The position numbers and the translations under genes are program-made. The notes below the pieces were generated by a model. It made no database searches. It worked only from the letters and a program-made list of their open reading frames with translations, and was not told the origin of the DNA. Below are positions 22,263-30,818 of a stretch of DNA of 51,057 nucleotides, one piece after another (positions within the stretch are counted from its first letter, which is position 1; every line of letters begins with the position of its first letter). This DNA comes from a virus: positions 1 through 51,057 of IMG/VR virus record IMGVR_UViG_3300021960_010990. The stretch is one strand, 5' to 3'.

Positions 22263-23129
22263 TTACTTAACCTTTTTAAAAAAACACATCAGCAATCCCA
22301 TTTTGATCTTCCATGGTTTATTTTCAATTCCTTGGTTGGTTGCGTGTAGTTGGAAGCAATCGAACACCATGGGACATCTTGGTTTCCATTCTACCGTCGA
22401 TTCTTCGGTGAGACCTGTGAGCCTTTGGTATGGAGTGTAGTTAAGATACTTACTCCAGTGGCCGGGGTCGTAAGGTTTTAAATTCTGCTCAGCAGTTTGT
22501 TTGCCTTGCAGTGTTTCGAAATTTATTTTCGAATAATCCGTGATGATTGGATAATCTGCATCGCCAACATTTTCTGCTCCATGATTGTAAACACTGAACC
22601 AACTGATATGCCTCTGTTTGAAAAACACCACATGGTTGTCCACCACAGGAGAAATCATCAACGGAATCACTATGTTGCGCCATGGCACCCATTTCCTGTC
22701 TTCATGGTCGTAGGGGAATTTTTCGAATGTGGAAGTCCAATCTTTTTTCCTTATGCTGTCATTGTGCAGTCCGTACTGCTCGGGTGTGATGAAATAATTG
22801 CCCTTAACCACAGGACTGTCTCCACTGCCCGGCAAAATTTTTTCGAACTTGTCTGCAAACTTTTCGTAGACTCCCCGCAAGTTTCCGCTCACAAAAAATG
22901 TGCCATTGGGATTTATCCTCAATTTCCTGCACTTGGAAAAAGCAAATCCTTGCATCCATTGGATTTCTTGTTCATCGAACATCTCATCATGACATTGTGC
23001 TGGAGCAAAGTTTTGTCTAATCTGCTCTGTCACATCTTCACGCTCTATGTCGGTGAGATAGCGACCATGATTTTGTGTGTAATTGATGTGTTGTTCTAAA
23101 TCTTGCTGTGTGTTCAGTTCTATGTTCAT
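22263..23129 (-). CDS. Putative 2OG-Fe(II) oxygenase, tandem copy 2
   Basis: 288 aa from the ATG at 23129 (MNIELNTQQ). The frame is open further upstream but that part lies in the neighbour. It is a diverged tandem copy of the next gene, exactly the same length. Shared blocks are FITP(E/D)QYGLHND (H-x-D), VFFKQRHI-x-W and VFD-x-FQLHATN (distal H), followed by a basic strand. The H-x-D...H layout suggests the 2OG-Fe(II) or phytanoyl-CoA dioxygenase fold. The role is unknown. Its site between gp16 and the head-completion nuclease makes virion or late function likely. Confidence 0.6.
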   Translation of the reverse strand: MNIELNTQQDLEQHINYTQNHGRYLTDIEREDVTEQIRQNFAPAQCHDEMFDEQEIQWMQGFAFSKCRKLRINPNGTFFVSGNLRGVYEKFADKFEKILPGSGDSPVVKGNYFITPEQYGLHNDSIRKKDWTSTFEKFPYDHEDRKWVPWRNIVIPLMISPVVDNHVVFFKQRHISWFSVYNHGAENVGDADYPIITDYSKINFETLQGKQTAEQNLKPYDPGHWSKYLNYTPYQRLTGLTEESTVEWKPRCPMVFDCFQLHATNQGIENKPWKIKMGLLMCFFKKVK

Positions 23130-23995
23130 TATATTTTTCTGAGGAAACACAACAACAGTCCCATCTTTAGAGTCCATTGTTGATCTTTGAATCCCTTGTT
23201 GGTTGCGTGTAGCTGGAATGCGTCGAACACTATGGGGCATCGTGGCTTCCATTCACATGTGAGTTCAGGTTCCAATCCGGCCAATCTTTCATATGGAGTG
23301 TAGTACAAATAATCATCATAATGTGCCTTGTCATATGGTTTAAGATTGTCCTGTCCCGATTGCTTGCCTTCGGGCGTGTAAAAGTCTATTGTTGAATGGT
23401 CGTCGACGATCTTGTATGTCGTTGCAGACGTCATTCTGTTGCCATGATTGTAGACGTGTGACCAATCTATGTGCCGTTGTTTGAAAAACACAGCATGGCT
23501 TGTGATGTTTGGTCTGGTGACAAATATAGGTATTATCACATTGCGCCATGCCACATATGATCTCTGTGGATCATCTATGGGCAACCATCCCAGGCCTTCT
23601 TCCCAGTCTTTTTGCCTCATGCTGTCGTTGTGCAATCCATATTGGTCTGGAGTTATAAAAAAATTACCTCCCACAATTGGTGATTTGTCTGCACCCGGCA
23701 GTATCTCATCTATTTTTTGTTTGTATTTTTTGTAGATGCCCTCCATGTTACCAAATATGAAAATCGTTCCGTTTGGGTTGTGCCTTACGTGTGAGCATCT
23801 TGAAAACGCAAACCCATACATCCATTCTATTTCCTCTTGCGTGAACATCTCGTCGAATGCTTGTGCTGGTTGGATGTTTTCCGCCACATTTGATATGACT
23901 TCAGGGCGCCTAATATCTGTTAAAAATTCTGTGATATCTTTGCGATAATTTCTGTGTGATTTGAGGTCTTCTTGCGAATTTATTTTTACAAACAT
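23129..23995 (-). CDS. Putative 2OG-Fe(II) oxygenase, tandem copy 1
   Basis: 288 aa from the ATG at 23995 (MFVKINSQED). The same blocks as its neighbour are kept: MYGFAFSRC, NGTIFIFGNM, FITPDQYGLHND (H-x-D), AVFFKQRHIDW, YYTPYERLAGL, CPIVFDAFQLHATNKG (distal H). Stop and next start overlap by one base (TAATG), so the pair is translated together. Conservation of all putative iron ligands in both copies suggests both are active. No substrate can be inferred. Confidence 0.6.
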   Translation of the reverse strand: MFVKINSQEDLKSHRNYRKDITEFLTDIRRPEVISNVAENIQPAQAFDEMFTQEEIEWMYGFAFSRCSHVRHNPNGTIFIFGNMEGIYKKYKQKIDEILPGADKSPIVGGNFFITPDQYGLHNDSMRQKDWEEGLGWLPIDDPQRSYVAWRNVIIPIFVTRPNITSHAVFFKQRHIDWSHVYNHGNRMTSATTYKIVDDHSTIDFYTPEGKQSGQDNLKPYDKAHYDDYLYYTPYERLAGLEPELTCEWKPRCPIVFDAFQLHATNKGFKDQQWTLKMGLLLCFLRKI

Positions 23996-24003
23996 ATTAT
24001 TAA

Positions 24004-24426
24004 TTACTTGAACATGTCTGACTCTGTAATAACTCTGAAACGTATTCCTTTGCCCTTGGCCCACTTGTTGGCGGCCTCCCATTTGGCTCTGTTCACGATG
24101 TAAGCCGCTTGGTTTTGTGAATTCTTGCCTATGGATTCCATTTTTGCTTGGTTGTTGGGCTTTACTTCGATGAGTTCGGCAACTTGTTGTTGTTTTTTGT
24201 TGTTGTACACTATGAAGAAATCAGGAACATAGATGGTGTTCTTGCCGGTCAATGGATTGCGATATGGAATCTGTATGGATTCAGATGCCCACTGTGTGAT
24301 GGAAGGATTGTTGTCACAGAATCTCATGAATGCCCATTCCCAGGACGATCTGTATCTCGGAGTTCTCTTGCCGACGTATTTGTCGGGATTACTCATCTCG
24401 AACAAGCCATTCGCCCAACGTCTCAT
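24004..24426 (-). CDS. 4: Head completion nuclease (gp4-like)
   Basis: 140 aa (T4 gp4: 150). The nuclease-like core is visible: RYRSSWEWAFMRFCDNN (first acidic residue), then PDFFIVY and ELIEVKP, giving the E...D...E-x-K pattern of TnsA/PD-(D/E)xK-type enzymes, as in gp4-type head completion proteins. These act after packaging to ready heads for tail joining. The start is one base after the stop of the upstream gene (TAACATG). Located between oxygenases and tail-tube genes. Confidence 0.8.
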   Translation of the reverse strand: MRRWANGLFEMSNPDKYVGKRTPRYRSSWEWAFMRFCDNNPSITQWASESIQIPYRNPLTGKNTIYVPDFFIVYNNKKQQQVAELIEVKPNNQAKMESIGKNSQNQAAYIVNRAKWEAANKWAKGKGIRFRVITESDMFK

Positions 24427-24427
24427 G

Positions 24428-24832
24428 TTACACCTTTATGTTGCGTTGTACTTGGCTCAGTGATTCTCTGGCTGATTTGAATCCTAACACTGACGTTTTG
24501 AATCTGTTAAGGTTTAAGATTTCCGCTATGATCTCGTTCAACTCCAAGGTAGTGGTTTTTGCAAGTTGATCGATGATCTGGAACACTGGAACATTGTCCA
24601 CCCTTGCTTGTCTAAGGATGATGTACGCTATGCTTTCTGCACTAACTTGTGCGAAACCCTTGTTTACGAAAAAACCTTTGACTGCATCATACTCTCCCGC
24701 CGCGAAAGAAAACCTATCACCGTTGAAACCTGATATGTAATCTATCAATGATTGTGGATCATTTTTTTGCACACCGAGATTTGTGGGTTTGAGCGAGTTG
24801 GTCGATGCCTGTGAGTTTTTGTATATGGCCAT
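24428..24832 (-). CDS. Conserved late protein of unknown function (134 aa)
   Basis: Begins MAIYKNSQASTNSLKPTNLG and contains LGVQKNDPQSLIDYISGFN and EIIAEILNLNRFKTSVLGFK. I recall homologues next to gp4 and tail-tube-like genes in T4-like marine phages, without an assigned function. Helical, with no signal peptide. Start and upstream stop overlap by one base (TAATG). A structural or tail-assembly role is inferred from position only. Confidence 0.65.
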   Translation of the reverse strand: MAIYKNSQASTNSLKPTNLGVQKNDPQSLIDYISGFNGDRFSFAAGEYDAVKGFFVNKGFAQVSAESIAYIILRQARVDNVPVFQIIDQLAKTTTLELNEIIAEILNLNRFKTSVLGFKSARESLSQVQRNIKV

Positions 24833-26193
24833 TATGATATTACCTGTGTTGATATGATTTGATCATACAGTTCTTGGTCTACGTTGTATGAAATTATTCC
24901 GTTCTCTGCCAACTTGACTGCATCTGCGATTGCCTGATTTTCGTACACACTTTTCTGTGCGTTGGTTAGTTTGCTCCACTCGGTGTCCACTTGATCCAAG
25001 TCCAAGTTGTTCTGTGATCTGAATGAATAAAATTTTGTAAACTTGTCCTTGGCCTGTGTGTCTAAATTGAGATACTGACTGATCTGTTGTGGAGTCAGTT
25101 TGATCTGTGATTCTTTCACTGCCAACTGTGTGCCCAGTGTTTCCACTGCTTTGACTTTTTGTTGTTTGTTGGATCCCAATGGTAAACCCTGTGTGGTGCT
25201 GTTGAGCTGTGCTTCGGCTGATTTGCTTCTCTCGTTTTGAGGGAAACGGATGCCCGGCTTGGATGTTGCTCCCAGATTGGATCCTGTTTTTTTAATTGAT
25301 TCTTTTGCGATGCCGATGATCTCTTCTTTGGCTCCCTTGATTGCTCTGCCCGATTTTAATTTTTGGTATACGTTACCAGCTGCCAATGCGGCGCCTAAAA
25401 TATTTCCTTCTTTCAACAATCCCAAAGCCGAACCCGCACTGCCTAACAATCCAAATATAGAATTTGCACCTCCCTTGTTGGGTGATGGTGATCGATCGTA
25501 ATGGAATGTTGCGAATCCTTGAGGATTATCTCTGCTGACTGCCCCCGCTTCCACTTTGACTCCGCTGTATGATATAGAAAATGTGTGTTCTGACAATCCC
25601 GCCCCATCTGATTGATCCATGGTGCCATTGTTGTAATCTGTGATGATGGGATTCATCATTTTGTACTGCGTGAATCTTTGTCGGTTCATTTGGTATATGG
25701 AAATAGAATTGAAGAATGGTTTATCATTTGCTATAGCTCGACCCCAGGTGTTGTTGCTGGAATAATTTTCACTGAAGGAACCATTTTGTCCTTTGTAAAT
25801 GTTGTCCGCTATGTTTGTGTCAGCATAATAGTGTCCATAATAGTTTTTGAAGAAAGCAACAGCAACATCTCCCATGTCGTCATGTAGGGTGATGTTCACT
25901 GGTTGATAACTAACTCCCGTGGTTACATAATTTTTGTAGTTGTAGGAATTCCTCATTTCAACATTGAACGAATACTGTGGTAGATCACACCTTTTCACAA
26001 TCATGCCTAATTCATTTTTTTGTGAACCGCTCAACGAGTTGCCTGCTGAAAATTCAAACACAACATGGTAAAGGAATTTAGACTTGGGTGCTAATCGGAA
26101 AAGATCATCCGTGTACAGCCTCGCCGCGTGTTGGTAATCCTTGAGGGTGTCACCGCCCAAGAGGTTCTGAAGGAAATTATTACGCCAGTTCAT
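24832..26193 (-). CDS. Tail-tube-initiator-like baseplate protein (gp54-like)
   Basis: 453 aa. It begins MNWRNNFLQNLLGGDTLKDY. The first roughly 230 residues carry the gp19/gp54-type tail-tube fold pattern (LYHVVFEFSAGN, MIVKRCDLPQYSFNVEMRNS, VSYQPVNITLHDDMGD, SISIYQMNRQRFTQY). A glycine/alanine-rich hinge (FGLLGSAGSALGLLKEGNIL) follows, then a helical C-terminal part. It would be the baseplate protein on which gp19 polymerises. T4 gp54 is 320 aa, so the C-terminal part is extra. TAAATA lies seven bases before the ATG. Confidence 0.65.
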   Translation of the reverse strand: MNWRNNFLQNLLGGDTLKDYQHAARLYTDDLFRLAPKSKFLYHVVFEFSAGNSLSGSQKNELGMIVKRCDLPQYSFNVEMRNSYNYKNYVTTGVSYQPVNITLHDDMGDVAVAFFKNYYGHYYADTNIADNIYKGQNGSFSENYSSNNTWGRAIANDKPFFNSISIYQMNRQRFTQYKMMNPIITDYNNGTMDQSDGAGLSEHTFSISYSGVKVEAGAVSRDNPQGFATFHYDRSPSPNKGGANSIFGLLGSAGSALGLLKEGNILGAALAAGNVYQKLKSGRAIKGAKEEIIGIAKESIKKTGSNLGATSKPGIRFPQNERSKSAEAQLNSTTQGLPLGSNKQQKVKAVETLGTQLAVKESQIKLTPQQISQYLNLDTQAKDKFTKFYSFRSQNNLDLDQVDTEWSKLTNAQKSVYENQAIADAVKLAENGIISYNVDQELYDQIISTQVIS

Positions 26194-26200
26194 ACTGTTG

Positions 26201-26206
26201 TATTTA
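26201..26206 (-). promoter_or_regulatory. T4-type late promoter core (gp54-like gene)
   Basis: TAAATA, spacer CAACAGT (seven bases), ATG at 26193. The expected leader is one or two bases. Confidence 0.68.
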
Positions 26207-26227
26207 TTGGACTAAAAAGAGAGGGTA

Positions 26228-26848
26228 TTAAGAACCTGTAGCCGCTGTTCCGATAGCTCTTGCTACTGCTGAACCAATACCTGTGCCTCTTGGAGTTTGG
26301 ATCGCATTGTCATACTTGATCGACATTGTGATCTGCACTGGTTCTGAAGTTGCGTAAGCCAAAGTACCATACTGTACATTTTCAAGATAACAACCATACA
26401 GTTCAAAAGTTTCTAATATGTTTGGAGTGTTGGCACCGTTGCCACCATCCAACACTTCAACTCTTGAAGTGAATTTGTAATCTCCTGCCGCTGCCGCACT
26501 TGACTGTTCGAAGAAATCGAACTGTTTCTGTAACTGCTCGCCAGTAAGTTTTGATACTTCGTTGTTTACATCGTCTCTCACGTTGAGTGTGATAGGCTCC
26601 CATGTGTGTTTGCCCGCCATGTAAACTCTCGAATTGTAAGCATCGATAGTGATAGGATCAAAAGATATGTTTGGTCTTGTGATGTCAACCACTTGCTTTG
26701 TTAACTCAGATCTAGGAGTTGAAACACCAAAGTTTTCAAGAACCACTCTGAATCTATATTGAAGTTTTGGCATTAGCAAGCCTTGTGAACTTGCTGATTG
26801 ATCACTTGCTAGTGGTACTGTAAATTTTGATAGTGTTGATACTGCCAT
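26228..26848 (-). CDS. 19: Tail tube protein (gp19)
   Basis: 206 aa (T4 gp19: 163). Core strands of the tube fold are seen: KLQYRFRVVLENFGV, TKQVVDITRPNISFDPITID, ITLNVRDDVNNE, ILETFELYGCYLENVQYG, EPVQITMSIKYDNAIQ. It polymerises into the inner tube of the contractile tail. AGGAG lies upstream, and TAAATA sits 22 bases before the ATG, so unlike its neighbours this highly expressed gene keeps a proper leader and ribosome-binding site. Confidence 0.92.
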   Translation of the reverse strand: MAVSTLSKFTVPLASDQSASSQGLLMPKLQYRFRVVLENFGVSTPRSELTKQVVDITRPNISFDPITIDAYNSRVYMAGKHTWEPITLNVRDDVNNEVSKLTGEQLQKQFDFFEQSSAAAAGDYKFTSRVEVLDGGNGANTPNILETFELYGCYLENVQYGTLAYATSEPVQITMSIKYDNAIQTPRGTGIGSAVARAIGTAATGS

Positions 26849-26870
26849 TTTGTTTTTCTCCTAGTACGAA

Positions 26871-26876
26871 TATTTA
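26871..26876 (-). promoter_or_regulatory. T4-type late promoter core (gp19)
   Basis: TAAATA followed by 22 bases that include an AGGAG ribosome-binding site, then ATG at 26848. The expected leader is about 17 bases. Confidence 0.72.
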
Positions 26877-26908
26877 CTATTCATTATTTCCTTTTTTAAC
26901 TTATACCT

Positions 26909-29900
26909 TTAAAGGCCTAACTCCGCTATCTCGCCTGTGTTCTTCAATCTAACTGGTATGTAGATGAATTCAACTGCTTTTACAGGTTCAATCGCAACAT
27001 CAATATACAGTTCGTTTCTGTCAATTCTTGATGGTGTGTTGTTTGTTTCATCACACACCACAGCAAAGTCGTATAAAGCTCTCTGTGCTGTGAGTTCTAA
27101 GAAGAACGATTCGATAGCTTGCTTGACTTCGTTTCTTGTCAGTGCGTCATTTGGTTCAAATATGAACGGACGAGTTATTTTGTCCAACTGCAATCTAACA
27201 AACGCAACCAATCTTGCTACATTGATTCTATCCAATGCTGAAGCAGTCAGTTGTCTTGTCTTTTGACCAAAGTTTAACAAACCTGCGCCTGTCACGAATG
27301 AAATCGGATTGATATGCACAGAGTACAATGAGTCTCTTAAGCCTTCTGACACTGCTGTTGTTGTGAATTCGCCTTCCGCATCGATGTAACCCACTGATGA
27401 AGCGTTGTCGATCACACCACGTCTTACACCTGCTGGTGCAAACCATGGAAATGCCACTTGATCATTCAGTGCGATTGTTCTCAACATCATGTGTGATGGT
27501 GGAACAGCAACTGATTCTCCTGTGAGATCTGTTGTGAACCCTGATGGATAAAACACACCTGTGAATGAGTTGGTTGTCAATAAACCATCTTCACCGTTGT
27601 CTGCCGCACCCGCTGAGTTATTTGCCCAGTTTGTTACCGCAGTCGAGTTTGGTGCTAATCTGAATGGTGAGTCACCTACCACGAACGCAGTTTCTTTTCT
27701 GTCTGCGTTTAGCGTTTCAAGGTTTGAAATCAGTTCTGGATAACCAGGAGCTGCAAGTAGATTGAATTCTCTTTGCTCTTCTCTCAACTCTGTGGTTGAT
27801 TCCACAGTCGATTTCATCGCCTGCACGATCATATTTCTCTGTGCTTTTCTGCCCATGTATGGTGAACCATCGTTCTTCAAACCTGATGCAGTGATCCATG
27901 CATCCTTTTCACTTGGTAGTGTTGGGTATGTGGTTGTGTCTGCAAAGTTAGTTCTTGTGAACCAATTTTTGACGAATTTCTTGACATTGTAACCTGATCT
28001 TCTTAGGTTGAATCCAAGCATGCCTTTTGGATATAATGCTGGATCTGGCTTGTCTATGTCAACATATGTTGAAGTCAACAAGTCTGTGATCAATGATTCT
28101 TTTTGCACAACATCGAGCGTGCCGTTCACATGATAACGGAAATCAGCGAAAAGTATGCCATCCTGAGATGTTTGATCTGAATTATCAATCAACACCCATT
28201 CTTGTCCATTCAACTGTGATGAATCGTATCTGTAAATCTTTGGATAGTTTTCCAAATCTGCAGTGTCTAACCATAAATCACCATCAACAAGTGCTGTACC
28301 GTCTGACTGCAGAGTTGGCTCTGTGGCAGAAATGATTGGACCTTTTGGATCTGTGTTCGATAGGTCAAATCCCCTCGCATCTGATGATACGTTTTGATAA
28401 CCAGTCCATGCACTTCCATTGTGGATCAAGATGTCCACTTCGTCAACTGTGGTGTTGTACCATGATTGACCGCTTGCTGGATCTTTGGTTGGTTCTGTTG
28501 TGGATTGGATTGCTGTGAATGTTGTTCCAGAGTCTGGTCTGTTTTCAACAGGTGCCCAGTTTGATGCAACGAATGAGTATGAACCGCCCAGTATGGTTGA
28601 GAAATCATCCTTGTCTCCAGCTGGAGCTGTGTAAAGATTTGCGATCTTCTCTTGGGATAGATCTGAATTACCACCATATGAGTTAGCATATGTGGAATTA
28701 AATCCTAAGTCGCTCATCACTGTGTCGTTGTCTGTGAAATAGATGTTACCACCCTTGGCATGTTTCAGTGTGATTCTCTTTGTGTTTGAATCATATGAAG
28801 CAGTGATGTGTTGGAATCCCGCAGCTGATACAGCCGCTACGAAATCGTCCGCATCTGTGGCTGAACTGCCTATGGAAACAGTTTTTTCGTTTAATTTGTT
28901 CGATGCTGTGTTTGAAGTTGCAGAACTATCGATCGTTGTTTCAGCCATTTTGATTGTGACAGTGCCACCATTTGTAAATGCAGATGACTTTGTAGCAATC
29001 TTATTGGATACTATCTGAGTTGATGAACCAACACCAACCGATCTTTTCCATAACACATAATCAATTAACTCGCCCGAATCTGCTGTTGAATCATCCCATT
29101 CTGACTCACCTGAGTTGACTTGAACGAAGTGGCTGTTTGTTGTTAGATTAGAACCACCGCCGATTTTGTCCAACTGTTGTAGTGCTTGCTCTTGTGTCTT
29201 GTACACAGGAGCTGAGTATGATTCGAACACGCCTGTGGTCGAGTTGTATTTTTTGAGTGAAATAGATGCGCCCGAATTAGGCTCTGTTGTTTGGATCCAA
29301 ATCGAACCGGTTGGTCTTGATCTTGAATCGCTTGATCTAAATCCATGATCTTCTGTGTGCTGACCGATGAACACTTTCGGGATGTAGTATCTGCCCGATG
29401 TGATACCAAGCAGTGAACATCCGTCCACTGTTGAGTCACCAACGCTTGTGATTATGATCGAACGAGCCACAGCGGCTGTCGAAGAGTCATCACCTGTTGC
29501 GAGTGGTATCGCGTAAATTTCTAATTTGCCATCTACCGCCGCAGCTGCCACGCCTGAAATTCCCGCAGAGTTGATCGCTGATGCGGCTGTGGTTACTGTT
29601 TGGCCTAACACAACATTAGCACCGTTGATGTTGATGGTAGCATCTGACAGTGAAGGATTTGTTGCTGTGCCTTTGATGGTTGGGTGTGCTGATGACCATG
29701 ATGCATCTTTTGTTGCAGATGAAGCTGATCCAACCTGCACCCATGTGTTCGAACGAGTTTTGTAATACAATCTGTTGTATGGATTTGTTGCCACCACGGC
29801 ATAATCACCGATAGCACCTTTGGTTGTCTTTGGTGCGTTTCCTGTCACATCATCTGTTGAAGTGATGTAGATAGGAGTCTTGACAGTGAATGACTGTGTT

Positions 29901-30355
29901 GAAGAATTCCATTCTTTGATGCCCCATGATGAAGAAGCAAGATCTAACCAATAGAATCCATCATTTGGTGTGCCACCAGGTGCACCAGCTGAACCCTGTA
30001 GGTCTGCTAGATCAATGTTTGCTCTGATCACGTAAGCACGATTGGCTATTCCAAGAAAGGAGTAAGCGGCTTGGAGTCCATATTCGTTGAGTTCGTAACC
30101 TTGAATAGGTGTGCCCGAAGCATCTGTGTAGAAAGTTGGTGTACCGAATGTTTGGGTCAACTCTCTCTGTGATGATACGAGGTAAATTTCGTTTGCGTTT
30201 GTTGACAGCGTGCCTGCCGCTGTTCCTGTTCCTGTGCCTGATGTTTTGTTTTGAGCAGTCGCTACTACTACGAGAGGTACCGCTCCAGGAATTCCGGGCA
30301 CATAGAATGATTCATCTATTACGGAAACCTGTACTCCTGGTGATGTTAAAGCCAT
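26909..30355 (-). CDS. 18: Giant tail sheath protein (gp18)
   Basis: 1148 aa, far longer than T4 gp18 (659). The N-terminus ALTSPGVQVSVIDESFYVPG, the segment TQTFGTPTFYTDASGTPIQG, and the last roughly 350 residues (RAPAPGYPEL region, AFPWFAPAGVRRGVIDNA, LNFGQKTRQLTASALDRINV, VKAVEFIYIPVRL) are clear contractile sheath elements. The centre, roughly residues 130-730, is insertion: several W/Y-rich modules (GFYWLDLASSSWGIKEW; GSIWIQTTEPN; GQSWYNTTVDEVDIL; GDLWLDTADLENYP) and two flagellin-like INSA/GVAA segments. AGGAG and a late promoter precede it. Confidence 0.95.
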   Translation of the reverse strand: MALTSPGVQVSVIDESFYVPGIPGAVPLVVVATAQNKTSGTGTGTAAGTLSTNANEIYLVSSQRELTQTFGTPTFYTDASGTPIQGYELNEYGLQAAYSFLGIANRAYVIRANIDLADLQGSAGAPGGTPNDGFYWLDLASSSWGIKEWNSSTQSFTVKTPIYITSTDDVTGNAPKTTKGAIGDYAVVATNPYNRLYYKTRSNTWVQVGSASSATKDASWSSAHPTIKGTATNPSLSDATININGANVVLGQTVTTAASAINSAGISGVAAAAVDGKLEIYAIPLATGDDSSTAAVARSIIITSVGDSTVDGCSLLGITSGRYYIPKVFIGQHTEDHGFRSSDSRSRPTGSIWIQTTEPNSGASISLKKYNSTTGVFESYSAPVYKTQEQALQQLDKIGGGSNLTTNSHFVQVNSGESEWDDSTADSGELIDYVLWKRSVGVGSSTQIVSNKIATKSSAFTNGGTVTIKMAETTIDSSATSNTASNKLNEKTVSIGSSATDADDFVAAVSAAGFQHITASYDSNTKRITLKHAKGGNIYFTDNDTVMSDLGFNSTYANSYGGNSDLSQEKIANLYTAPAGDKDDFSTILGGSYSFVASNWAPVENRPDSGTTFTAIQSTTEPTKDPASGQSWYNTTVDEVDILIHNGSAWTGYQNVSSDARGFDLSNTDPKGPIISATEPTLQSDGTALVDGDLWLDTADLENYPKIYRYDSSQLNGQEWVLIDNSDQTSQDGILFADFRYHVNGTLDVVQKESLITDLLTSTYVDIDKPDPALYPKGMLGFNLRRSGYNVKKFVKNWFTRTNFADTTTYPTLPSEKDAWITASGLKNDGSPYMGRKAQRNMIVQAMKSTVESTTELREEQREFNLLAAPGYPELISNLETLNADRKETAFVVGDSPFRLAPNSTAVTNWANNSAGAADNGEDGLLTTNSFTGVFYPSGFTTDLTGESVAVPPSHMMLRTIALNDQVAFPWFAPAGVRRGVIDNASSVGYIDAEGEFTTTAVSEGLRDSLYSVHINPISFVTGAGLLNFGQKTRQLTASALDRINVARLVAFVRLQLDKITRPFIFEPNDALTRNEVKQAIESFFLELTAQRALYDFAVVCDETNNTPSRIDRNELYIDVAIEPVKAVEFIYIPVRLKNTGEIAELGL

Positions 30356-30379
30356 TTTTGTTTACTCCTAAGTTATGAA

Positions 30380-30385
30380 TATTTA
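30380..30385 (-). promoter_or_regulatory. T4-type late promoter core (gp18)
   Basis: TAAATA, then 24 bases including TAGGAGT, then ATG at 30355. The expected leader is about 19 bases with a ribosome-binding site. Confidence 0.72.
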
Positions 30386-30438
30386 TTACCATTGGGCTGA
30401 TTATTAGACATTTTTAAAGAGCGATGAAAAGGTTAGCA

Positions 30439-30444
30439 TAAATA
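30439..30444 (+). promoter_or_regulatory. T4-type late promoter core (zinc/HNH-like gene)
   Basis: TAAATA on the forward strand, spacer of five bases (TATGC), then a GTG start at 30450. The spacing supports the GTG start. Divergent to the gp18 promoter. Confidence 0.6.
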
Positions 30445-30449
30445 TATGC

Positions 30450-30818
30450 GTGTTTAATGGCAACGGAAATCGAAGACCACTCTGTAAAGAATGCAACAGC
30501 AAGCCCGCGGCCTACAATTATAGGCGTGGTGACAAAATCTATTACAGGAAAAAATGTGATGCCTGCATAAGGCAGTCATCCAAGTCCACCATCACAACTC
30601 CGGCTTGGCAGAGGGCGGGTTACTCCAAAAAGAAATCGTGTGAGATGTGCGGCTTCAATGCCCAACATCCATACCAATTGGATGTGTACTATGTTGATTC
30701 CAACATGAACAACAACAATACCAATAATCTAAAGACTGTGTGTGCTAACTGCAACAGATTGATGCATGCTAAAAAGTCCGGGTGGCGCCAAGGTGATTTG
30801 ACTGTAGATCATCAATAG
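30450..30818 (+). CDS. Zinc-binding HNH-like protein with altered active site (122 aa)
   Basis: GTG start at 30450, product MFNGNGNRRPLCKEC and onwards. Eight cysteines form two CxxC...CxxC sets: C12/C15 with C36/C39, and C64/C67 with C98/C101. The second set frames the pattern LDVYYVDSNMNNNNTNN then LKTVCANCNR, which is an HNH-endonuclease layout except that the usual His-His after DV is Tyr80-Tyr81. I recall related proteins in T4-like marine phages. It may be a catalytically dead, DNA- or protein-binding derivative. It converges on gp1 with a 50-base overlap. Confidence 0.7.
   Translation: MFNGNGNRRPLCKECNSKPAAYNYRRGDKIYYRKKCDACIRQSSKSTITTPAWQRAGYSKKKSCEMCGFNAQHPYQLDVYYVDSNMNNNNTNNLKTVCANCNRLMHAKKSGWRQGDLTVDHQ

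Noticed and set aside
23130-23252. Upstream ATG for the second tandem oxygenase (frame open to 23252)
   Set aside because: The extra part translates the other frame of its paralogue's end. The ATG at 23129 gives equal length to the paralogue and a TAATG junction.
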